Assembly (NCBI RefSeq): GCF_002285635.2
Contig: NZ_CP023049.2
Span: 2,728,001-2,792,000 of the forward strand
Direction: 5' to 3'
DNA: 64,000 nt
Origin: Chryseobacterium piperi
GTDB taxonomy: Bacteria; Bacteroidota; Bacteroidia; Flavobacteriales; Weeksellaceae
Part shown: piece by piece, positions 19,263 to 28,534 of the stretch
Layout: every line of letters begins with the position of its first letter
Numbering within the stretch: position 1 is the stretch's first letter
Notes under the pieces: model-generated
The model's database searches: none
The model's input: only the letters and a program-made list of their open reading frames with translations
Told to the model about the DNA's origin: nothing
Program-made: the position numbers and the translations under genes

Positions 19263-19301
19263 AAAATATCAGACTTCAGAAAATCTTAGGTCTGATATTT
19301 T
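19263..19301 (-). promoter_or_regulatory. Hairpin in the rpsN-rpsH gap of the ribosomal operon
   Basis: A perfect 12-bp inverted repeat (AAAATATCAGAC at 19263-19274 and GTCTGATATTTT at 19290-19301) with a 15-nt loop. It lies in the longest untranslated gap inside the operon (144 nt, where neighbours are 0-80 nt apart). It could be an attenuator/processing site or an S8-type regulatory site; the T-tract is short, so full termination is not expected. Confidence 0.55.
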
Positions 19302-19349
19302 GTTCTTTAGTATCTAGACAACTTAATTGTCCCGATTAATTATTAATTG

Positions 19350-19619
19350 TTACCAACTAGCTTTTTTAACTCCCGGGATAAGTCCGTTGTTTGCCATTTC
19401 TCTGAAAGTTACTCTGGAAATACCAAACGTTCTCATATATCCTCTTGGTCTACCTGTTAGTTTACATCTGTTGTGTAATCTTACAGGAGAAGCATTTTTA
19501 GGTAATTTCTGAAGTCCTTCATGATCACCTGCTTCTTTTAAAGCTTTTCTTTTGTCAGCGTATTTAGCAACTAGTGCTTCTCTTTTGCGCTCACGCGCTT
19601 TCATTGATTCTTTAGCCAT
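19350..19619 (-). CDS. rpsN: 30S ribosomal protein S14 (long, zinc-free form)
   Basis: 89 residues. The long C-minus form without a zinc-ribbon (single Cys in [19 protein letters not shown]), ending [11 protein letters not shown]. It assembles late into the 30S head. In order between rplE (3 nt upstream) and the hairpin-bearing gap before rpsH. Confidence 0.98.
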   Translation of the reverse strand: MAKESMKARERKREALVAKYADKRKALKEAGDHEGLQKLPKNASPVRLHNRCKLTGRPRGYMRTFGISRVTFREMANNGLIPGVKKASW

Positions 19620-19622
19620 TTC

Positions 19623-20174
19623 TTAGTTCTTTTTAAATGGTAAACCGAAGTGAGTTAATAATGCTTTCGCTTCTTTATCTGTTTTTGCAGTTGTAACGAA
19701 AGTAATGTCCATTCCTTGAATTTTCTTCACTTTGTCAATTACGATTTCAGGGAAGATAATTTGCTCAGTAATACCTAAGTTATAATTACCTCTACCATCG
19801 AAACCATCAGCTTTGATACCAGAGAAATCTCTAATACGTGGTAAAGCAGAAGAAGTAAGTCTATCTAAGAATTCGTACATTTTAGCAGCTCTTAGAGTTA
19901 CTTTAGCACCTACAGGCATACCTTTTCTTAGTTTGAAGGCAGCTTCATCTTTCTTAGAGATTGTACCTACAGCCTTTTGACCAGTAATGTTTGTAAGTTC
20001 TTCTACAGCATAATCAATGATTTTTTTGTCTGCAGTAGCATCACCTAATCCTTGAGATAAGATGATTTTTTCTAATTTAGGCACCTGCATTACAGATTTG
20101 TACCCAAATTCTTCCATCATTGCAGGAACAATTGTTTCTTTATATGCTTTCTTGGGTCTTGCTATATATTCCAT
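19623..20174 (-). CDS. rplE: 50S ribosomal protein L5
   Basis: 183 residues, complete: N-terminal [26 protein letters not shown] in blocks, [14 protein letters not shown], the [20 protein letters not shown] loop (about 120-140) and C-terminal [19 protein letters not shown]. It binds 5S rRNA and forms bridge B1b with S13. Between rplX and rpsN. Confidence 0.98.
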   Translation of the reverse strand: MEYIARPKKAYKETIVPAMMEEFGYKSVMQVPKLEKIILSQGLGDATADKKIIDYAVEELTNITGQKAVGTISKKDEAAFKLRKGMPVGAKVTLRAAKMYEFLDRLTSSALPRIRDFSGIKADGFDGRGNYNLGITEQIIFPEIVIDKVKKIQGMDITFVTTAKTDKEAKALLTHFGLPFKKN

Positions 20175-20187
20175 GTGTTATTTAAAA

Positions 20188-20514
20188 TTATAAAGTTTCA
20201 CCCGTTTTTTTGTCGATTCTTACTTTCTTATCTCCTTCAGTTTTGTAACCTACTTTTGCAGCTTTACCGTCTTTACCAACTAAAGCTATGTTTGAGATAT
20301 GAATAGAAGCTTCCTTTTCAGTAATTCCTCCTTGAGGATTTGAAGCTGAAGGCTTAACGTGTTTTTTAACGATGTTAAGTCCTGCAACGATTACTCTAGG
20401 GTCTTTTCCTTCTTTTTTGATCACTTCAATAACTTCACCAGTTTTACCTTTGATATCTTTCTTACCAGTAGTAATGATTACGTTATCTCCTCTTTTTATT
20501 TTTAACTTTGACAT
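20188..20514 (-). CDS. rplX: 50S ribosomal protein L24
   Basis: 108 residues with the KOW motif near the N-terminus (IKRGDNVIITTGKKDIKGKTG) and NIVKKHVKPSASNPQGGI. It is one of the first proteins to bind 23S rRNA in assembly. In order between rplN and rplE. Confidence 0.97.
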   Translation of the reverse strand: MSKLKIKRGDNVIITTGKKDIKGKTGEVIEVIKKEGKDPRVIVAGLNIVKKHVKPSASNPQGGITEKEASIHISNIALVGKDGKAAKVGYKTEGDKKVRIDKKTGETL

Positions 20515-20536
20515 TTTCTTATAAAAATTTTAAAAA

Positions 20537-20905
20537 TTAAAGTACTTCAGGAGCTAATGAAATGATTTTCATATATTCTTTGTCTCTCAACTCACGAGCA
20601 ACTGGTCCGAAAACACGCGTTCCTCTCATTTCTCCTCCAGCGTTAAGTAAAACACAAGCATTGTCTTCGAATTTGATGTATGAACCATCTTTTCTTCTTA
20701 CTGCTTTTTTAGTTCTTACTACAACTGCTTTAGATACCTGACCTTTTTTTGCGTTTCCTGATGGTGTAGAATCTTTAATAGTAACTACGATTTTATCACC
20801 AACTGAAGCATATCTTCTTCTGGTTCCTCCCAGAACTCTGATAACCAATACTTCTTTAGCACCTGTGTTATCAGCAACTTTTAATCTTGATTCTGTTTGT
20901 AACAT
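20537..20905 (-). CDS. rplN: 50S ribosomal protein L14
   Basis: 122 residues, complete: [20 protein letters not shown] at the N-terminus and [24 protein letters not shown] at the C-terminus (two blocks). It lies at the subunit interface and is the binding site of the silencing factor RsfS. Its ATG overlaps the rpsQ stop by 1 nt, indicating translational coupling. Confidence 0.98.
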   Translation of the reverse strand: MLQTESRLKVADNTGAKEVLVIRVLGGTRRRYASVGDKIVVTIKDSTPSGNAKKGQVSKAVVVRTKKAVRRKDGSYIKFEDNACVLLNAGGEMRGTRVFGPVARELRDKEYMKIISLAPEVL

Positions 20906-21159
20906 TACTTAGCTTTTTCAATGATTCTTACTAATCTCCATCTTTTACTCTTGCTTAAAGGTCTAGTTTCTTGGATAAGAACTGTATCTCCTTCTGTGCA
21001 TTCGTTGTTCTCGTCGTGTGCAGTATATTTTTTCGTTTTTAATACGAATTTACCGTACATCGGGTGTTTCACTCTAGTAGTCTCACTTACAACAATGGTC
21101 TTTTCCATTTTATTGCTGGAAACTATTCCGATTCTTTCTTTTCTTAAGTTTCTTTCCAT
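20905..21159 (-). CDS. rpsQ: 30S ribosomal protein S17
   Basis: 84 residues, an OB-fold protein ([49 protein letters not shown]). It is a primary 16S rRNA binder. It overlaps rplN by 1 nt and lies 14 nt downstream of rpmC. Confidence 0.98.
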   Translation of the reverse strand: MERNLRKERIGIVSSNKMEKTIVVSETTRVKHPMYGKFVLKTKKYTAHDENNECTEGDTVLIQETRPLSKSKRWRLVRIIEKAK

Positions 21160-21173
21160 AATGTATGAAAATC

Positions 21174-21362
21174 TTATTGTTGTTTAGTGGTTAACTCAGT
21201 ATTCAGTCTTGCAATTGTCTTTCTCAAATCTCTGATTTGAATTGGATTTTCAAGCGGGCTAATTCTGTGAGCCAATTTCATTTTAGTGAACTCAGCTTTA
21301 GCTTCAGCCAATTTAGCTTGAATATCTTCTGCGCTTAGATTTTTAATTTCAGCTTTTTTCAT
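21174..21362 (-). CDS. rpmC: 50S ribosomal protein L29
   Basis: 62 residues from the ATG at 21362 ([20 protein letters not shown]). A TTG three codons upstream also opens the frame, but the ATG gives the family's usual N-terminus and was chosen. Two-helix protein at the peptide exit tunnel, next to the trigger-factor/SRP site. Conserved [15 protein letters not shown] at the end. Confidence 0.96.
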   Translation of the reverse strand: MKKAEIKNLSAEDIQAKLAEAKAEFTKMKLAHRISPLENPIQIRDLRKTIARLNTELTTKQQ

Positions 21363-21374
21363 TGTATTCAAAGA

Positions 21375-21800
21375 TTATAGAGGTTTAACAAAATCATTAG
21401 CAACTACAAAATTGGTAACTACCGGTAATTTTTGTGCAGCAAGTCTTAATGCTTCTTTAGCGATTTCGTAAGATACTCCTCCGATTTCGAATAAAATTTT
21501 ACCTGGTTTTACTACAGCTACCCAATATTCCACAGCACCTTTACCTTTACCCATCCTTACTTCGGCTGGTTTTTTAGTAATCGGCTTATCCGGGAATATT
21601 TTGATCCATAGTTGACCTTCTCTCTTCATATATCTTGTCGCAGCGATACGAGCAGCTTCAATTTGTCTTGCAGTGATCCAAGCTCCTTCCGTAGCTTTGA
21701 TTCCGAAAGTTCCGTAAGCAAGTTGATTACCTCTCTGAGCAATCCCCTTCATCTTCATCTTATGAACTTTACGAAATTTGGTTCTTTTTGGTTGTAACAT
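21375..21800 (-). CDS. rplP: 50S ribosomal protein L16
   Basis: 141 residues, complete: [19 protein letters not shown] at the N-terminus, [44 protein letters not shown] in blocks, C-terminal [14 protein letters not shown]. It helps position the A-site tRNA. A 78-nt AT-rich gap separates it from rpsC upstream. Confidence 0.98.
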   Translation of the reverse strand: MLQPKRTKFRKVHKMKMKGIAQRGNQLAYGTFGIKATEGAWITARQIEAARIAATRYMKREGQLWIKIFPDKPITKKPAEVRMGKGKGAVEYWVAVVKPGKILFEIGGVSYEIAKEALRLAAQKLPVVTNFVVANDFVKPL

Positions 21801-21878
21801 AATTTCTTAAATTTTAGATTTTAGAATTTAGATTTTAAAAAAGTAACGGTCATTTAAAAACTATCCTCTAAAATTTTA

Positions 21879-22613
21879 TTAATTATTTTTTTTATCTCTT
21901 GAAGGTCTTCTGTTATCTCTGTCTCCTCTATTTCCACCTCCTGAAGGTCCTTTTTTCTGTTGTCCCACTAGTGGAGAAAGTTCTCTTTTACCGTAAACTT
22001 CACCTTTCATGATCCAAACTTTTACTCCAAGTTTACCATATTGAGTCAATGCTTCACCAATATGATAGTCGATATCAGCTCTGAAAGTAGACAATGGAAT
22101 TCTTCCGTCTTTGAAAGATTCGCTTCTTGCCATTTCAGCACCGTTCAATCTACCAGAGATTTGAACTTTGATACCTTCTGCACCCATTCTCATTGTGCTT
22201 GCGATCGCCATTTTAACAGCTCTTCTGTAAGAAATTCTGTTTTCAATTTGCTTAGCAATGCTATCAGCTACTAATACTGCATCAAGTTCAGGTCTTTTGA
22301 TTTCAAAGATGTTGATTTGAATATCCTTTTTAGTCAATTTCTTCAACTCTTCTTTTAATTTATCAACTTCCTGACCTCCTTTACCGATGATAAGTCCCGG
22401 TCTAGCAGTAGTAATTGTAACTGTTACTAATTTTAGTGTTCTTTCAATATAAATTTTTGAAATACCACCTTTAGATAATCTAGCTTCAAGGTATCTTCTG
22501 ATTTTGTAGTCTTCAGCGATTCTGTCTCCATAATCGTTTCCACCAAACCAGTTAGAATCCCATCCTCTGATGATACCTAATCTGTTACCAATTGGATTTG
22601 TCTTCTGTCCCAT
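21879..22613 (-). CDS. rpsC: 30S ribosomal protein S3
   Basis: 244 residues: N-terminal region [22 protein letters not shown] domain with [20 protein letters not shown] (about 72-91) and the C-terminal domain ([23 protein letters not shown] in blocks). It ends with a short Gly/Arg/Lys-rich tail ([20 protein letters not shown]). It forms part of the mRNA entry helicase of the 30S subunit. Preceded by rplV at 7 nt. Confidence 0.98.
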   Translation of the reverse strand: MGQKTNPIGNRLGIIRGWDSNWFGGNDYGDRIAEDYKIRRYLEARLSKGGISKIYIERTLKLVTVTITTARPGLIIGKGGQEVDKLKEELKKLTKKDIQINIFEIKRPELDAVLVADSIAKQIENRISYRRAVKMAIASTMRMGAEGIKVQISGRLNGAEMARSESFKDGRIPLSTFRADIDYHIGEALTQYGKLGVKVWIMKGEVYGKRELSPLVGQQKKGPSGGGNRGDRDNRRPSRDKKNN

Positions 22614-22620
22614 ACCTTGA

Positions 22621-23019
22621 TTAATTTTCTTTATTACCTAAGATTAATGTAACGTGGTTAGATCTTTTTCTGATTCTATGACCTCTACCTTGTGGAGCTG
22701 GTCTTAGTCTCTTCAATTGTCTTGCGCTATCCACGAATATTTCTTTAACGATAAGGTTTGCTTCTTCAATATCTGCACCTTCGTTTTTAGTCTGCCAGTT
22801 TGCCATAGCAGAAAGAAGTAATTTCTCTAACTTGTTAGATGCTTCTTTTTTAGAATATTTTAAGATATAAAGAGCTTTATCTACCTGCTCTCCTCTAATG
22901 ATATCAGCAACTAATCTCATTTTTCTTGGAGATGATGGGCAGTCATTTAATGAAGCTTTTACTACGTCTTTGTTAGCTTCTTTTCTTGCGATTGAACTAT
23001 CTTGTTTTCTTGATCCCAT
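22621..23019 (-). CDS. rplV: 50S ribosomal protein L22
   Basis: 132 residues, complete, with [20 protein letters not shown] near the start and the exit-tunnel beta-hairpin region ([21 protein letters not shown], about 104-124 in blocks). The hairpin, where macrolide-resistance changes occur in other bacteria, has the usual length. Starts 2 nt after the rpsS stop. Confidence 0.98.
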   Translation of the reverse strand: MGSRKQDSSIARKEANKDVVKASLNDCPSSPRKMRLVADIIRGEQVDKALYILKYSKKEASNKLEKLLLSAMANWQTKNEGADIEEANLIVKEIFVDSARQLKRLRPAPQGRGHRIRKRSNHVTLILGNKEN

Positions 23020-23021
23020 GA

Positions 23022-23300
23022 TTATCTGCTTCCTTTGTTTTTGTTACCACCATGACCTCTAAAAGATCTTGTTGGAGAAAATTCGCCTAACTTGTGACCA
23101 ACCATGTTTTCAGTAACATATACAGGGATAAAAGATTTCCCGTTGTGTACTGCAATAGTTTGTCCTACAAAGTCCGGAGAGATCATCGATGCTCTAGACC
23201 AAGTTTTAATAACTGTCTTCTTACCAGACTCTATGTTTGCCTGAACCTTCTTATCTAAAGTATATGCGATGAACGGTCCTTTTTTAAGTGATCTTGCCAT
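23022..23300 (-). CDS. rpsS: 30S ribosomal protein S19
   Basis: 92 residues, complete: [42 protein letters not shown] in blocks, and the C-terminal [17 protein letters not shown]. It lies in the 30S head and binds S13. Two nucleotides separate it from rplB upstream and rplV downstream. Confidence 0.98.
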   Translation of the reverse strand: MARSLKKGPFIAYTLDKKVQANIESGKKTVIKTWSRASMISPDFVGQTIAVHNGKSFIPVYVTENMVGHKLGEFSPTRSFRGHGGNKNKGSR

Positions 23301-23302
23301 AA

Positions 23303-24124
23303 TTATTTTCTTTTAGATACGATGTAACGGTTAGACACTTTGTTTTTCTTTCTAGTTTTGTATCCTTTAGCCGGCATACCATTTCTAGATCTTGGGTGAC
23401 CTCCAGAAGAACGTCCTTCCCCACCACCCATTGGGTGATCTACTGGGTTCATTACAACCGCTCTTGTTCTTGGTCTTCTACCTAACCATCTGCTTCTACC
23501 AGCCTTACCTGATACAGTTAATTGGTGATCAGAGTTAGAAACAGATCCAATCATTGCATAACATTCAGTAAGGATCATTCTAGATTCTCCTGAAGGCAAT
23601 TTGATGATTGCATATTTTCCATCTCTTGAAGTTAATTGAGCTGAAGAACCAGCACTTCTTGCTAAAATTGCACCTTGACCAGGCTTCATTTCAACACAAG
23701 AAATTACAGTACCCAATGGAATATTTTTCAATTTCATTGCGTTACCTACATTAGGTTCTACGCTTTCTCCTGAAACCACTTTTTGATCAACTTTGATACC
23801 GTTTGGAGCGATGATGTATCTCTTCTCTCCATCTGCGTACTCTAATAAAGCGATAAATGCAGTTCTGTTTGGATCGTATTCTACAGATTTTACAGTTGCT
23901 TCAACGTTTGCTTTGTTTCTTTTGAAGTCAATAATTCTGTATTTCTTTTTGTGTCCACCTCCGGTGTAACGCATGGTCATTTTACCTGTTTGGTTACGTC
24001 CACCTGACTTTTTAATACCAACTGTTAGAGACTTCTCTGGTTTGTTGGTAGTAATTTCCTCAAAATTGTTTACAATTCTGAATCTCTGTCCCGGGGTGAT
24101 AGGTTTTAATTTTCTAACAGACAT
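23303..24124 (-). CDS. rplB: 50S ribosomal protein L2
   Basis: 273 residues, complete, with the extended N-terminus ([16 protein letters not shown]), the RNA-binding OB and SH3-like domains, and the C-terminal peptidyl-transferase-centre segment [18 protein letters not shown] containing the essential His (about 225-242). Between rplW and rpsS. Confidence 0.98.
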   Translation of the reverse strand: MSVRKLKPITPGQRFRIVNNFEEITTNKPEKSLTVGIKKSGGRNQTGKMTMRYTGGGHKKKYRIIDFKRNKANVEATVKSVEYDPNRTAFIALLEYADGEKRYIIAPNGIKVDQKVVSGESVEPNVGNAMKLKNIPLGTVISCVEMKPGQGAILARSAGSSAQLTSRDGKYAIIKLPSGESRMILTECYAMIGSVSNSDHQLTVSGKAGRSRWLGRRPRTRAVVMNPVDHPMGGGEGRSSGGHPRSRNGMPAKGYKTRKKNKVSNRYIVSKRK

Positions 24125-24146
24125 TACTATTATTTATAATTAATAA

Positions 24147-24437
24147 TTAATTTACAGCGAAAATATCGATTACTTCTCCTTCAGCAAGAGTAATAATCGC
24201 CTTTTTCAATTTGTTTGTCTTTCCTACTTGAAGACCTTTTTTAGTGTATTTCGAAGAAACTTTAGGCGCATAAATCATGGTTCTAACGTCTGCTACTTTT
24301 ACACCATAAGTCGCCTCTACAGCTTTCTTAATCTGGATTTTATTCGCCTTAGTATCTACCAAGAAAGAATAAGCACCTCTTAAATCTGTAAGATAGTTTG
24401 CTTTTTCTGAAATAACTGGTTTAATAATAACTGACAT
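24147..24437 (-). CDS. rplW: 50S ribosomal protein L23
   Basis: 96 residues, complete: IIKPVISEKANYLTDL, YSFLVDTKANKIQIKKAVE, and KKAIITLAEGEVIDIF at the end. It sits at the tunnel exit and docks trigger factor and SRP. It starts 3 nt after the rplD stop. Confidence 0.98.
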   Translation of the reverse strand: MSVIIKPVISEKANYLTDLRGAYSFLVDTKANKIQIKKAVEATYGVKVADVRTMIYAPKVSSKYTKKGLQVGKTNKLKKAIITLAEGEVIDIFAVN

Positions 24438-24440
24438 GAT

Positions 24441-25070
24441 CTATTTCTTTAAATTTTCCTGGAATTTTTCAACTGCACCTTCTAAGAATACGATCTCACC
24501 TGCGTTGATTAAGTCATATGAACTAATTTCATTGAACTTCATCACTTTAGTTTTAGGTAAGTTTCTTGAAGATAAATACACATTCTTATTAGTGTCAGGA
24601 AGAATGAATAAAGACTTCTTGTCATTCAATGCTAGTGCATTCAAGATCGTGATGAAATCTTTAGTTTTAGGAGCAGAAATGCTCAATCCTTCCACAATTC
24701 TAATGCTGTTATCTCTCATTTTCTGAGAAAGAACAGATTTCTTAGCTAATCTCTTAAGAGCTTTGTTCAATTTGAATCTGTAATCTCTTGGTTTTGGTCC
24801 GAATACTCTACCTCCACCTCTAAATGTAGGAGATTTAATATCACCATATCTAGCAGATCCTGATCCTTTTTGCTTCTTAAGCTTTTTAGTAGAAGCAGTA
24901 ATTTCGCTTCTTTCTTTTGCTTTATGAGTCCCTTGTCTTTGTGCAGCAAGGTACTGTTTAACTTCTAAGTAAACCGCGTGCTTATTTGGCTCAATTCCGA
25001 ATACTGATTCGTCTAGAGTTACTTTTTTTCCGGTCTCCTTTCCTGATGTATTTAATACTACTAGTTCCAT
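24441..25070 (-). CDS. rplD: 50S ribosomal protein L4
   Basis: 209 residues, with the long tunnel loop region ([31 protein letters not shown] in blocks, about 64-96). In E. coli L4 also represses the S10 operon by acting on its leader. Its start lies inside the last codons of rplC (10-nt overlap), so the two are translationally coupled. Confidence 0.98.
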   Translation of the reverse strand: MELVVLNTSGKETGKKVTLDESVFGIEPNKHAVYLEVKQYLAAQRQGTHKAKERSEITASTKKLKKQKGSGSARYGDIKSPTFRGGGRVFGPKPRDYRFKLNKALKRLAKKSVLSQKMRDNSIRIVEGLSISAPKTKDFITILNALALNDKKSLFILPDTNKNVYLSSRNLPKTKVMKFNEISSYDLINAGEIVFLEGAVEKFQENLKK

Positions 25071-25687
25071 TTTCTGATAATTACATAAGAATTTTTAGCT
25101 CCCGGAACAGCACCTTTTACTACTAAAAGATTTTGTTCTTGATCCACTTTTAATACTTGAAGGTTTTGAACAGTTACCTGCTTACCTCCCATTCTACCCG
25201 CCATTCTCATTCCTTTGAATACTCTCGAAGGATCCGATCCAGCACCGATAGAACCTGGAGCTCTAAGTCTGTTGTGCTGACCATGAGTAGCTTGCATTAC
25301 ACCTCCAAATCCGTGTCTTTTAACAACACCTTGGAAACCTTTACCTTTTGAAGTTCCTGTTACGTCAACATATTCACCTTCAGCGAATAAATCAACTTTT
25401 ACTTCTTCTCCTACTTTTACTTCATCAACGAATTCTCTGTAGAATTCTACTAATTTAGCTTTAGGAGCAGAACCAGCCTTTTTAAAATGGCCAGCTAACG
25501 CTTTACCAACGTTCTTCTCACTCTTGTCATCGAAACCTAACTGAACTGACTTGTAGCCGTCCTTTTCTACGGTTCTGACCTGTAAAACCGAGCACGGACC
25601 GGCTTGAATAACTGTACAAGGAATGTTTTTTCCTTCTTCGTTAAACAAAGACGTCATACCGATTTTTTTACCAATAATACCTGACAT
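25061..25687 (-). CDS. rplC: 50S ribosomal protein L3
   Basis: 208 residues, complete: [15 protein letters not shown], and the central [18 protein letters not shown] loop (about 112-129) that reaches the peptidyl-transferase centre, with [23 protein letters not shown] following in blocks. It is the first gene of this operon here; rpsJ, which precedes rplC in most Bacteroidota, is at 43471-43776. It has a consensus promoter 108 nt upstream and a structured leader. Confidence 0.98.
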   Translation of the reverse strand: MSGIIGKKIGMTSLFNEEGKNIPCTVIQAGPCSVLQVRTVEKDGYKSVQLGFDDKSEKNVGKALAGHFKKAGSAPKAKLVEFYREFVDEVKVGEEVKVDLFAEGEYVDVTGTSKGKGFQGVVKRHGFGGVMQATHGQHNRLRAPGSIGAGSDPSRVFKGMRMAGRMGGKQVTVQNLQVLKVDQEQNLLVVKGAVPGAKNSYVIIRKWN

Positions 25688-25714
25688 TGTTTATGTTATA
25701 ATAAAATTTATCCT

Positions 25715-25771
25715 TTATTTATTTCCCATTTTTAGGAGGTCTAAAGTAATTTCTACTTCTGATATAGGCAT
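25715..25771 (-). other. Possible 18-codon upstream ORF in the rplC leader
   Basis: An ATG at 25771 opens MPISEVEITLDLLKMGNK and stops at 25715-25717, 27 nt before rplC. It lies wholly inside the inferred 5' leader. No homologue recognised; it may be chance, or a leader peptide affecting operon expression. Confidence 0.3.
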
Positions 25772-25788
25772 ACTACGCCCCTAAAATG
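25727..25788 (-). promoter_or_regulatory. Structured 5' leader of the rplC-rplQ operon
   Basis: On the minus strand CATTTTAGGGG (25778-25788) can pair with CCTCCTAAAAATG (25727-25739, one bulged A), enclosing a small AAGTA/TACTT hairpin. The structure lies between the promoter and rplC. A position for autogenous control by an operon product such as L4 is plausible by analogy with other bacteria, but no known leader motif is recognised. Confidence 0.45.
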
Positions 25789-25794
25789 AGTGTG

Positions 25795-25824
25795 CAAATT
25801 TATGAATATTTTTATAACTGACAA
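25795..25824 (-). promoter_or_regulatory. Consensus promoter of the rplC-rplQ ribosomal operon
   Basis: On the minus strand TTG (25822-25824), exactly 19 nt, then TAAATTTG (25795-25802): a perfect match to the Bacteroidota TTG-N19-TAnnTTTG promoter. Transcription would start near 25788, giving a leader of about 100 nt before rplC. The rest of the 356-bp gap 25688-26043 shows no credible gene. Confidence 0.8.
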
Positions 25825-26043
25825 ATATTTTAGACAAAATATTTTGATTTCTAGAAAGTTAAAGCGAATCAAAGATTGAAAAGCTTTTATTTTTTTTAAA
25901 TGATCAATCCTGTTTGAAGAATTAAAAGAGATTGATTTAGATTGTATCCCTACTTCATTTTCTCCTTTGCATAAGGCTCCAGCCCGCATTAACCCACAAC
26001 AAATCCATCTGTCGTTGAGCTTTGTTCCTGAAAATGAATCAGA

Positions 26044-26844
26044 TTATTTTGTAATAACATTCACTCCAGCTTCTTCCAGCTTTTGTTTATCTTCATCCAA
26101 AATACTTTCATCTGTGATCAGATAATCTATTTTTTCTAGAGACGCAATTTTCCCAAAGCCCTTTTTATTTAGCTTTGAAGAGTCAGCCAATATCATTACC
26201 TTATCAGAGCATTCAATCATCAACTGGTTTAAATGAGCTTCCGCAGCATTGGAAGTACTAATCCCAAACTCCATATCGATTCCATCTACTCCCAGAAATA
26301 ATTTATTGCATGAAAATTGACTAAGAATCGTTTCAGATATAGATCCCACTATTGAAGTTGAACTTTTTCTTACTTCTCCACCCAGTTGTATAATATTTAT
26401 ATTAGGATTATTACACAGCTCCAGTGCCACTCTCAATGAGGAGGTAAGGACGGTTAAATGTCCAAAATTCACCAGCATACGGGCAAGATAGTGCATAGTT
26501 GTTCCGGAGGCCAGAATAATGCAGTCATTTTCCTGAATAAGCTTCAAAGCAGCTTTAGCAATGCTTTGCTTCGCCTCTACATTGATGTTCTCTTTTTCAT
26601 CTACGTTTTTTTCATAGGCATATCTCACATGCTTGCTGGCACCGCCGTGATTCCGAAAAAGCAAACCTAAACCTTCTAAATAATTCAGATCCTTTCGGAT
26701 CGTAACCGAAGAAACATTAAGCCTTTCACACAATTCCTGTACCAGAACATAGCCCTTTTTATCCAGCTCATGCAGTATCTCATTATGCCTTGGTATTAAC
26801 TTTTCCATTCTATTTCTTTCCCCAAAGTTATTATTTTTTTTCAT
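26044..26844 (-). CDS. DeoR/GlpR-family transcriptional regulator
   Basis: 266 residues. N-terminal winged helix-turn-helix at about 15-70 (IPRHNEILHELDKKGYVLVQEL ... NVSSVTIRKDLNYLEG, DeoR signature in blocks) and a C-terminal sugar-phosphate-sensing DeoR domain (NDCIILASGTTMHYLA; FLGVDGIDMEFGISTSNAAEA). It is transcribed away from glpD with a 78-nt shared intergenic region containing repeated GAAAC boxes, so it is the probable repressor of the glycerol genes, with glycerol-3-phosphate as inferred ligand. A second ATG at 26808 (MEKLIPRHNEIL) is an equally plausible start. Confidence 0.88.
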   Translation of the reverse strand: MKKNNNFGERNRMEKLIPRHNEILHELDKKGYVLVQELCERLNVSSVTIRKDLNYLEGLGLLFRNHGGASKHVRYAYEKNVDEKENINVEAKQSIAKAALKLIQENDCIILASGTTMHYLARMLVNFGHLTVLTSSLRVALELCNNPNINIIQLGGEVRKSSTSIVGSISETILSQFSCNKLFLGVDGIDMEFGISTSNAAEAHLNQLMIECSDKVMILADSSKLNKKGFGKIASLEKIDYLITDESILDEDKQKLEEAGVNVITK

Positions 26845-26891
26845 GACATTAAAATTTCACTTATTTTCTTTTTAGTTTCATTTTTAATTAT

Positions 26892-26929
26892 TAGCTTTGA
26901 ATTCGAAACATAACGAAACATTATGAAAC
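26892..26929 (+). promoter_or_regulatory. glpD promoter -7 element and repeated GAAAC operator
   Basis: TAGCTTTG at 26892-26899 matches the -7 consensus TAnnTTTG. Just downstream GAAAC occurs three times at exact 10-bp spacing (26905-26909, 26915-26919, 26925-26929), the last overlapping the glpD start codon. Helically phased GAAA-type repeats are typical of DeoR-family operators; a repressor here would block transcription start and translation initiation. The -33 box is poor (TTT rather than TTG). Confidence 0.65.
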
Positions 26930-28518
26930 GGATTGAAGAATTAAATAAATTAGCCAGCACCCGTGAATGGGACTTTATTATTATAGGAGGTGGTGCCAGT
27001 GGCTTAGGTTCTGCTCTAGATGCAACGACCAGAGGATTCAAAACATTGCTTTTAGAATCTCATGACTTTGCAAAAGCAACATCCAGCAGAAGTACAAAAC
27101 TTGTACATGGTGGAGTGCGATATCTTGCGCAGGGAGATGTAGGATTAGTAAAAGAGGCTTTAAAAGAAAGAGGATTACTTGCTAAGAATGCAGCTCATAT
27201 TGTAAAAAATCAATCATTCATTATCCCTAATTATACATGGTGGGGAGGTATCTATTATAAAATAGGATTATCTGTTTATGATTTTCTTGCCGGTAAACTA
27301 AGTTTAGGTAAAACACAATATATCAGTAAATCTAAAACTGTTGCCAAGCTTCCAACTATAGAACAAAATCATCTGGTAAGTGGAGTTGTTTACCAGGATG
27401 GACAGTTTGATGATTCCCGTTTGGCGATCAATTTAGCACAAACCATTATTGAAAAAGGAGGATGTGCAATCAACTATATTAAGGTAGTTAACCTACTTAA
27501 GAACGAGTCCGATACCGTGATCGGTGTTGTAGCTGAAGATCAACTGACTAAGAAACAGTACGAAATCAATGCAAAAGTCGTGATCAATGCAACCGGTGTA
27601 TTTACCAATGATATTCTTAATATGAATAATCCAAAACATGGTAAACTGGTTGTTCCAAGTCAAGGGATTCATCTGGTATTGGATAAATCTTTCCTTAAGA
27701 GTGATGACGCTATTATGATTCCTAAAACTTCAGATGGCAGGGTTCTGTTTGTTGTGCCTTGGCACGACAGAGCTTTAGTAGGAACAACGGATACACTCTT
27801 GAAGGATGAAAGTTTTGAACCTCGTGCTTTAGAAGAAGAGATCAATTTTGTTTTAAATACAGCCAGACAATATTTAGCTAAGAAACCAACCCGCGAAGAT
27901 GTAAAATCAGTATTCGCAGGACTCCGTCCTCTTGCAGCTCCTAAAGATGGCAGCAAAAGCACAAAAGAGGTTTCCCGAAGCCATAAGGTGATCGCTTCCG
28001 AGACTGGATTAATTTCTATCATTGGAGGAAAATGGACTACCTACCGTAAAATGGCAGAGGACACTGTGGATGAAGCCATGAAAGTACACAGATTAGGGAA
28101 CACCCCTTCTAAAACAGAGCATCTTTCTATCCATGGAAATGTAAAGCCTGACCAGGTAGACAGAAGTAATCATCTATACGTTTACGGATCTGATATTCCA
28201 GCCATAAAAGCTTTGCAGGAAAGCAACCCTGAATATGCGAAAAGGATTCATCCTGATCACGCATTTACGGTAGCAGAAGTGATATGGGCTGTAAGAAATG
28301 AAATGGCAGAAACCATAGAGGATGTTCTGGCCAGAAGAGTGCGTTTATTATTTTTAGATGCGAGAGCTGCAATAGACAGCGCACATAAAATAGCATCTAT
28401 TATTGCAGAAGAAAAAGGATTTAATGAAGAATGGGCGAATCAACACGAAAAAGAATTTATTGAATTAGCAAAAGGGTATTTACTTGCCCCTTACTCACCT
28501 AAAACAATCAACCCTTAA
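26923..28518 (+). CDS. glpD: Aerobic glycerol-3-phosphate dehydrogenase
   Basis: 531 residues. FAD-binding Rossmann motif at about 18-30 ([18 protein letters not shown]), the family motif [19 protein letters not shown] (about 57-75), and a C-terminal GlpD cap domain ([11 protein letters not shown] ... [30 protein letters not shown] in blocks). It oxidises glycerol-3-phosphate to dihydroxyacetone phosphate at the inner membrane and passes electrons to quinone. First gene of the glp unit; the glpK start lies 17 nt downstream of its stop. Confidence 0.96.
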   Translation: MKRIEELNKLASTREWDFIIIGGGASGLGSALDATTRGFKTLLLESHDFAKATSSRSTKLVHGGVRYLAQGDVGLVKEALKERGLLAKNAAHIVKNQSFIIPNYTWWGGIYYKIGLSVYDFLAGKLSLGKTQYISKSKTVAKLPTIEQNHLVSGVVYQDGQFDDSRLAINLAQTIIEKGGCAINYIKVVNLLKNESDTVIGVVAEDQLTKKQYEINAKVVINATGVFTNDILNMNNPKHGKLVVPSQGIHLVLDKSFLKSDDAIMIPKTSDGRVLFVVPWHDRALVGTTDTLLKDESFEPRALEEEINFVLNTARQYLAKKPTREDVKSVFAGLRPLAAPKDGSKSTKEVSRSHKVIASETGLISIIGGKWTTYRKMAEDTVDEAMKVHRLGNTPSKTEHLSIHGNVKPDQVDRSNHLYVYGSDIPAIKALQESNPEYAKRIHPDHAFTVAEVIWAVRNEMAETIEDVLARRVRLLFLDARAAIDSAHKIASIIAEEKGFNEEWANQHEKEFIELAKGYLLAPYSPKTINP

Positions 28519-28534
28519 TTATAAAATCCACATC

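Noticed and set aside
21801..21878. A TTTTAGATTTTAGAATTTAG direct repeat before rplP, similar at first sight to the receptor operator
   Set aside because: Simple AT repeat in an operon-internal gap, without the spacing or second box seen at the receptors.
25753..25989. A 78-codon minus-strand open frame upstream of rplC
   Set aside because: It runs through the rplC promoter and into the leader, has no family resemblance, no start signal and random-looking composition.
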